Below are positions 59,628 through 64,000 of a stretch of 64,000 nt of DNA, piece by piece. The stretch spans positions 2,442,435 to 2,506,434 of the forward strand of contig NZ_LGHP01000001.1 of the NCBI RefSeq assembly GCF_001280845.1. Reading direction: 5' to 3'. Every line of letters starts with the position of its first letter. Positions within the stretch are counted from its first letter, which is position 1. The position numbers were made by a program, and so were the translations under genes. The notes under the pieces are model-generated. The model was not told the origin of the DNA and did no database searches. It was given only the letters and a program-made list of their open reading frames with translations. The DNA comes from Bacillus sp. FJAT-28004 (GTDB taxonomy: Bacteria; Bacillota; Bacilli; Paenibacillales; Paenibacillaceae).

Positions 59628-60893
59628 ATGTCGGTTATGAATGCACTTAACCCGCTAACAGCATCTGTATCGAACGCTGTTATGAAGATGACCCGAGTGA
59701 TAAAGGAGCCTTTATTTGAGCAGGTGACATTAGAGGAATCATTATCTAGAGTACTTGCACTCGACTTTGAGAGCCCGTTCTCGCTGCCGCCTTTCCGTCG
59801 TGCCGCGATGGATGGTTATGCGATATATGCCTCTGCATCGATAGGTGCCTGTAAAGAGCAGCCGGTTATGCTTCAGGTGAGAGACGAGATTCGAGCAGGG
59901 CAATCTGATGCGAATCAATTAATTGAAGCGGAAACGATGAATGCTATTCGAATATTCACTGGTGCACCTATCCCGAATGGCTTTGATTCAGTGATCATGC
60001 AGGAGACGACTATAGAACGAAGCAGCATGCTTGGTTTTCCTAGTATCCAAATTGATCGTTCCTATCCTAAAGGCCAGCATATTGCGGAAAAGGGGGAGGA
60101 TGTGCCGCAGGGCATGAAGGTGTTATATCGGGGAACTGCCATCCAATCGAAGGAGATTGCTGTATTAGCTTCTTTCGGGCAGGAAGAAGTTAATGTATAC
60201 AAAAAACCTGTCCTCTCAATTCTTCCCGTAGGTGATGAACTATCCTTGCCTGGACAGAGCTTACCATTTGGAAAAATCTTCGATGCGAACAGCTTTATGG
60301 TTAGTGCGAGGCTGCGAGAGCTTGGTGCTATAGTCAATCGTCACTTGCCTCTTCCAGATTGCCCACATATTTTGAAATCGGCTATTCGGACAGCATTAGA
60401 TCAATCGGACATTGTGGTGACGACTGGAGGCGTATCCGTAGGAGAATACGATTATGTGAAGCAGGCAGCAGAGAGTCTTGGAGGAGAACCTTTATTTACG
60501 AAAGTAATAATGAGACCTGGAACACCAACATCCGCTTATCAATTTGGTTCCAAGCTGCTCGTCTGCTTATCAGGCAATCCATCGGCTTGCTACACAGGTA
60601 TGGAGCTGCTGCTTCGTCCTCTAATTTTGAAGGGAACAGGTAGAAACGATTACAGATCTATATGGAATGAAGGAAAACTAATGGATTCTATACTGAAACC
60701 TTCGCCTTATCCGAGATATGCTAGAGCTTTCGTATACCGTGCTGATAAAGAGTGGATGATTGAGCCGTTGCGTAACGATAAGTCTGGCAATGTTGCTGCC
60801 TTCGCACAGGCTAATGCGCTTGTTCGTATCCCTGCCGGAGGTGCGGGCGCTAGTACAGGACAGGATGTTAACTGGCTTGCATTAACAAGATAG
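59628..60893 (+). CDS. moeA: Molybdopterin molybdenumtransferase MoeA
   Basis: A 421-residue protein that inserts molybdate into adenylylated molybdopterin, the last common step of molybdenum cofactor synthesis. Recognised regions are LPPFRRAAMDGYAIYA (domain I), RIFTGAPIPNGFDSVIMQE, the MogA-like domain with LPVGDELSLPG, VTTGGVSVGEYDYVK and KVIMRPGTPT, and LSGNPSACYTGMELLLRP. It is the first gene of the nitrate reductase operon, so cofactor supply and apoenzyme are co-regulated. The ATG follows GACGGGGGGGAG. Confidence 0.93.
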   Translation: MSVMNALNPLTASVSNAVMKMTRVIKEPLFEQVTLEESLSRVLALDFESPFSLPPFRRAAMDGYAIYASASIGACKEQPVMLQVRDEIRAGQSDANQLIEAETMNAIRIFTGAPIPNGFDSVIMQETTIERSSMLGFPSIQIDRSYPKGQHIAEKGEDVPQGMKVLYRGTAIQSKEIAVLASFGQEEVNVYKKPVLSILPVGDELSLPGQSLPFGKIFDANSFMVSARLRELGAIVNRHLPLPDCPHILKSAIRTALDQSDIVVTTGGVSVGEYDYVKQAAESLGGEPLFTKVIMRPGTPTSAYQFGSKLLVCLSGNPSACYTGMELLLRPLILKGTGRNDYRSIWNEGKLMDSILKPSPYPRYARAFVYRADKEWMIEPLRNDKSGNVAAFAQANALVRIPAGGAGASTGQDVNWLALTR

Positions 60894-60921
60894 TAAATTG
60901 CTTGAGTGGATGTGAACCTAG

Positions 60922-63063
60922 ATGAATAGAGAGAAAATAGTCGTTATTGGCAATGGGATGGCTGGCATTAAATGCGTCGAAGAAATTACAAGGCTTGCAC
61001 CAAATAAATTCAATATCACTGTTTTTGGCAATGAGCCTCACCCTAATTACAACCGTATATTATTGTCTAAAGTGCTGCAAGGCGATTCCTCTATCGACAG
61101 CATCGTAATCAATGATTGGTCATGGTACGAGGAAAGGGGAATTCTGCTATATACAGGCGAGACGGTTGCACAAATCCAATCCGATTCACAATATGTAAAG
61201 ACCCTATCGGGTATTCGTGCTGATTATAATCATCTCATTATAGCTACTGGCTCATCGGCTTTCATTCCGCCCATAGCGGGCGTTCACAAGCCTGGGGTAA
61301 TCTCCTTCCGTAATATAGAAGACTGCCAAACCATGATGGATTATGCGAAAAAATATAAGAAAGCTGCCGTAATCGGCGGAGGTTTATTAGGTCTTGAAGC
61401 AGCGAGAGGCTTGCTTAACCTCGGTATGGAGACGGATGTGATTCATAATGCACCATACCTGATGAACAGGCAGCTAGATCCAATGTCAGCTGATATGCTT
61501 CGCAAAGAATTGGAAGAGCAAGGTATGCGTTTTTGGCTTAGTAAAGAGACGGAAAGTATAACAGGTCTAAATCGCGCAAAAGGCATTCGCTTTACGAACG
61601 GAAGCACATTAGAGGCAGATTTGGTTGTGATCTCTGTAGGTATAAGACCAAACGTCGAGCTCGCAAAAAAAAGCGGAATTCATACGAATCGTGCCATTAT
61701 CGTGGATGACTTTATGAGAACGAGCACGCCGCATGTTTACGCTGTAGGAGAATGTGCAGAACACCGCGGTGTTGCTTATGGGCTCGTAGCTCCCTTATAT
61801 GAACAAGGCAAAGTACTTGCCAGCGTTCTTTGCGGAGTGCAAGCGGAGCCTTATCTTGGTTCAGTACCCTATGCACAGCTCAAGGTTTCTGGGGTCGAGG
61901 TATTTTCTGTTGGCGAAATCCATGCGAATGAGGCAGACACAGCCATTCAGCGCTATGATGGCATTCAAGGTACCTACAAGAAGGTTACGATGAAAGGCGG
62001 AGCAGTTCGCGGCGCTATTTTATTTGGAGATACCTCTGAAGCCACCTCATTGCTAGCTCTAGTGAAAAGCGGAGCATCCGTTAGCCGGCTAAACGCATCT
62101 CCAAGTACGGATAACAGCAGTGATAATGAGGCGATAGTTGCAAATATGCCTGATCGTGAGACAGTTTGTGCTTGCAATGCTGTCAGTAAATCAACAATCC
62201 TATGCGCTGTTATTGAGGATGGTCTGCAAACGACAGAGCAGATTCGTGAACGCACAAAGGCGTCAAGTTCTTGCGGCGGATGCCGACCAATGGTTGAAGC
62301 GATCGTGCAATATGCACTGCGGCATGGAAATGAAGCTGCACATGCAGCAATTATTCCTGTTTGCAGCTGTACAGAAGCAGGTCATGATGCACTAAAGGCT
62401 GCTATCTCGGCTTATTCTTCGTTAAGCTTCTCTGATATTATGACAAATCTAGACTGGAAAACAGCTGCTGGCTGCTCCGCCTGCATTTCCGCTTATTACT
62501 ATTATTCAGCCCTTTATCATCCGCATAGTACAAAATTAGATACGGCTGTTGAAGCAGATATACGTCGAAATGAGCTCAAAGTCAGGATTCACAGCAACCT
62601 AGTCACGGATACTTTTGAACCCTATGACTCTTCCATTATAGGAGGCGAGCTCCAAAAATATTGTGGAAATATGCTTTTTCCCTCAGCAGTAAAGGCGGTT
62701 ATAACCACTGGTATTCATAATCCGGCTGGTGTGCTTGTAAGCGACATCGGCATAACAGGCGCGCCAGCCGGCTGGGAGATCTATGCGGGTGGGCATTCGG
62801 AGCATCCCGTTAAGCAGGGCCAGCTTATTGGAATAGCCGATTCAGACACTCTTGCAACTAGTTTATCTGTATCCTGTCTTCAGCTTTTTCGTGAAAGAGC
62901 AGCGTATGGCGAACCGCTTTGGAAATGGATGGAGAGAGAAGGCATCGTTGAAATTAGAGAAATGATATTGGATGCTGATTATCGAATCGAACTGCTGGAG
63001 AGCGCGGAAGCATCATCTGCACTGAAGAATAACGAGGAAAGGCTGGGTGAGGAAATATGCTGA
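60922..63063 (+). CDS. nasB: Assimilatory nitrate reductase electron-transfer subunit, NasB-like
   Basis: A 713-residue flavoprotein. The FAD motif is VIGNGMAGIKCVE at about 8-20, the NAD(P)H motif AVIGGGLLGLEAARGL at about 149-164, and YAVGECAEHRG closes the FAD site at about 273. Two BFD-like [2Fe-2S] domains follow: Cys416, Cys418, Cys451 and Cys454, then Cys481, Cys483, Cys518 and Cys521. The C-terminal 150 residues resemble the ferredoxin-like half domain of nitrite/sulfite reductases. It passes electrons from NAD(P)H to NasC. Its stop overlaps the nasC start. Bacillus NasB is of similar size. Confidence 0.88.
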   Translation: MNREKIVVIGNGMAGIKCVEEITRLAPNKFNITVFGNEPHPNYNRILLSKVLQGDSSIDSIVINDWSWYEERGILLYTGETVAQIQSDSQYVKTLSGIRADYNHLIIATGSSAFIPPIAGVHKPGVISFRNIEDCQTMMDYAKKYKKAAVIGGGLLGLEAARGLLNLGMETDVIHNAPYLMNRQLDPMSADMLRKELEEQGMRFWLSKETESITGLNRAKGIRFTNGSTLEADLVVISVGIRPNVELAKKSGIHTNRAIIVDDFMRTSTPHVYAVGECAEHRGVAYGLVAPLYEQGKVLASVLCGVQAEPYLGSVPYAQLKVSGVEVFSVGEIHANEADTAIQRYDGIQGTYKKVTMKGGAVRGAILFGDTSEATSLLALVKSGASVSRLNASPSTDNSSDNEAIVANMPDRETVCACNAVSKSTILCAVIEDGLQTTEQIRERTKASSSCGGCRPMVEAIVQYALRHGNEAAHAAIIPVCSCTEAGHDALKAAISAYSSLSFSDIMTNLDWKTAAGCSACISAYYYYSALYHPHSTKLDTAVEADIRRNELKVRIHSNLVTDTFEPYDSSIIGGELQKYCGNMLFPSAVKAVITTGIHNPAGVLVSDIGITGAPAGWEIYAGGHSEHPVKQGQLIGIADSDTLATSLSVSCLQLFRERAAYGEPLWKWMEREGIVEIREMILDADYRIELLESAEASSALKNNEERLGEEIC

Positions 63064-64000
63064 AATCGATAGCTGCATCCAAGGACGTGAATCTAGGCTT
63101 CGTTACTGAAACGCAGTGTCCATTTTGCAGTGTTCAATGCAAGATGCGTGTATCGAAAGAGCAGCCTTTGTCTGGGTCGCGTCGGTATACTTATACCGTA
63201 GAGGGTCTGCCAAATGCAGCGTCGGAAGGGCGCTTATGTGTGAAGGGCATGAATGCCCATCAGCATGCGATGAGCAGAGATCGTCTGCTGCAGCCTCTCG
63301 TAAAGAAGAATGGTGAGCTAGTGCCTGCAACGTGGGAGGAAGCCCTGTCACTCATTTGCGATAGATTTCAAGCTATTCGTGAAGCACATGGTCCCGATTC
63401 GCTTGGTGTATATGGCGGCGGCTCATTGACGAATGAATCAGCCTATTTGCTAGGCAAATTCGCTAGAGTCGCGCTTGGAACAAAATATGTCGATTATAAC
63501 GGTCGATTTTGTATGTCTGCGGCTGCATCGGCAGGCAATAAAACATTTGGTATCGATCGCGGTCTGACCTGTCGTTTATCCGACATCCCGTTGGCGCGCT
63601 GCATTATCTTGGCTGGAACGAATATCGCTGAGTGTCAGCCGACCTTAATGCCGTACTTCACGAAGGCAAAGGAAAATGGCGCGATTATTATCGTTATTGA
63701 TCCGCGTGTTACAGCAACAGCAGCCATTGCTGATATTCATTTGCAGCTCAAGCCCGGAACCGATGCGGCCCTTGCGAACGGTATGCTGAAGGTGCTGCTT
63801 GATGAGCAACTGATGGATAAGACTTTCATCGACGATAAAACGAATGGTTTTCCGGAGCTCAAAGAACATATCTCTACGATGGACCTTAAGGATATAGCTT
63901 CGATGACAGGCTTGAATGAAGCAGCTATCCGGAAAGCTGCGATGGCGTATGGTAAAGCGGAAACCGGAATCATTTTTACAGCGCGGGGCGTTGAGCAGCA
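63057..64000 (+). CDS. nasC: Assimilatory nitrate reductase catalytic subunit NasC (N-terminal part)
   Basis: The frame opens with ATG 63057, overlapping the nasB stop by 7 bases, after GGTGAGGAA, and stays open to the window edge (314 codons). The N-terminal [4Fe-4S] ligands are in TQCPFCSVQCKM and GRLCVKG. Then LLQPLVKKNGELVPATWEEA, YGGGSLTNESAYLLGKFAR, YNGRFCMSAAASAGNKTFG (region of the molybdenum-binding Cys), AGTNIAECQPT and IDPRVTATAAIADIHLQLKP match bis-MGD nitrate reductases of the Nas/Nap type. There is no Tat signal, so it is cytoplasmic. The C-terminal half is outside the window. Confidence 0.93.
   Translation, partial: MLKSIAASKDVNLGFVTETQCPFCSVQCKMRVSKEQPLSGSRRYTYTVEGLPNAASEGRLCVKGMNAHQHAMSRDRLLQPLVKKNGELVPATWEEALSLICDRFQAIREAHGPDSLGVYGGGSLTNESAYLLGKFARVALGTKYVDYNGRFCMSAAASAGNKTFGIDRGLTCRLSDIPLARCIILAGTNIAECQPTLMPYFTKAKENGAIIIVIDPRVTATAAIADIHLQLKPGTDAALANGMLKVLLDEQLMDKTFIDDKTNGFPELKEHISTMDLKDIASMTGLNEAAIRKAAMAYGKAETGIIFTARGVEQ

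Noticed and set aside
1..64000. tRNA, rRNA, CRISPR array, transposase or prophage genes
   Set aside because: None was recognised by eye; no repeat-spacer pattern, cloverleaf or transposase motif was found.

Overview
The window looks like chromosomal DNA of a Gram-positive, endospore-forming member of the Paenibacillaceae, most likely Paenibacillus. This rests on a GerA-type germinant receptor, lipoproteins with clear lipoboxes, strong AGGAGG ribosome binding sites, many hairpin-plus-T-tract terminators, GlnR/TnrA-like, CcpA-like and Fur-like sites, ABC sugar importers beside AraC/YesN-type regulators, and an assimilatory nitrate operon of the Bacillus nas type. There is no rRNA, tRNA, CRISPR array, transposase or prophage module; one tyrosine recombinase stands alone.

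Layout. 1-7.9 kb: end of a germination operon, a lone tyrosine recombinase, a Fur-boxed FhuF-like protein, and small metabolic genes (TIM-barrel isomerase, methyltransferase, acetyltransferase, AraC regulator, aldo/keto reductase). 8.0-15.9 kb: a five-gene, partly overlapping operon coding for a SWIM zinc-finger protein, a HEAT-like protein, a MoxR AAA+ ATPase, a DUF5682-type protein and a VWA protein. It resembles the uncharacterised E. coli yehLMPQ set. 16.0-20.1 kb: a vancomycin-resistance-like D-Ala-D-Ser operon in which the serine racemase VanT is split into a racemase ORF and a separate membrane ORF flanking a VanXY-like peptidase. 20.8-32.7 kb: a sugar-acid catabolic island (ROK, GntR and AraC-type regulators, RraA-like protein, ABC importer, mannonate-dehydratase-like enzyme, enolase-superfamily dehydratase, two short-chain dehydrogenases). 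32.9-46.1 kb: mixed housekeeping and accessory genes, including TrhO, a YqjM-like ene-reductase with a divergent HxlR regulator, a stand-alone chorismate synthase beside a LysR regulator, and an orphan molybdopterin oxidoreductase. 46.2-52.3 kb: a purine-riboswitch-controlled EamA exporter, a thioredoxin-reductase-like flavoprotein, a ClpP paralogue, an ECF sigma factor, an HAD phosphatase, an NlpC/P60 hydrolase and a probable small RNA. 52.5-57.4 kb: a three-gene phosphorelay ending in a diguanylate cyclase. 58.0-64.0 kb: a divergent nitrate-assimilation locus (narK against moeA-nasB-nasC, the last running off the window).

The most striking non-coding content is at the nitrate locus. Both divergent transcripts begin with an apparent ANTAR-type two-hairpin leader: hexaloops with A at position 1 and G at position 4, the second hairpin overlapping an intrinsic terminator. 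Both promoters carry a TTGACA -35 box inside a GlnR/TnrA-like box. Together this suggests nitrogen-status control of initiation and nitrate-responsive antitermination of elongation on both arms. The EamA exporter is preceded by a guanine-type purine aptamer with an unusually long L2 loop. Its 3' half is shared with the terminator, which predicts a ligand-ON switch.

Starts were chosen by ribosome binding site and often differ from the longest reading frame. Functional calls are from motif recognition by eye; no database search was possible.
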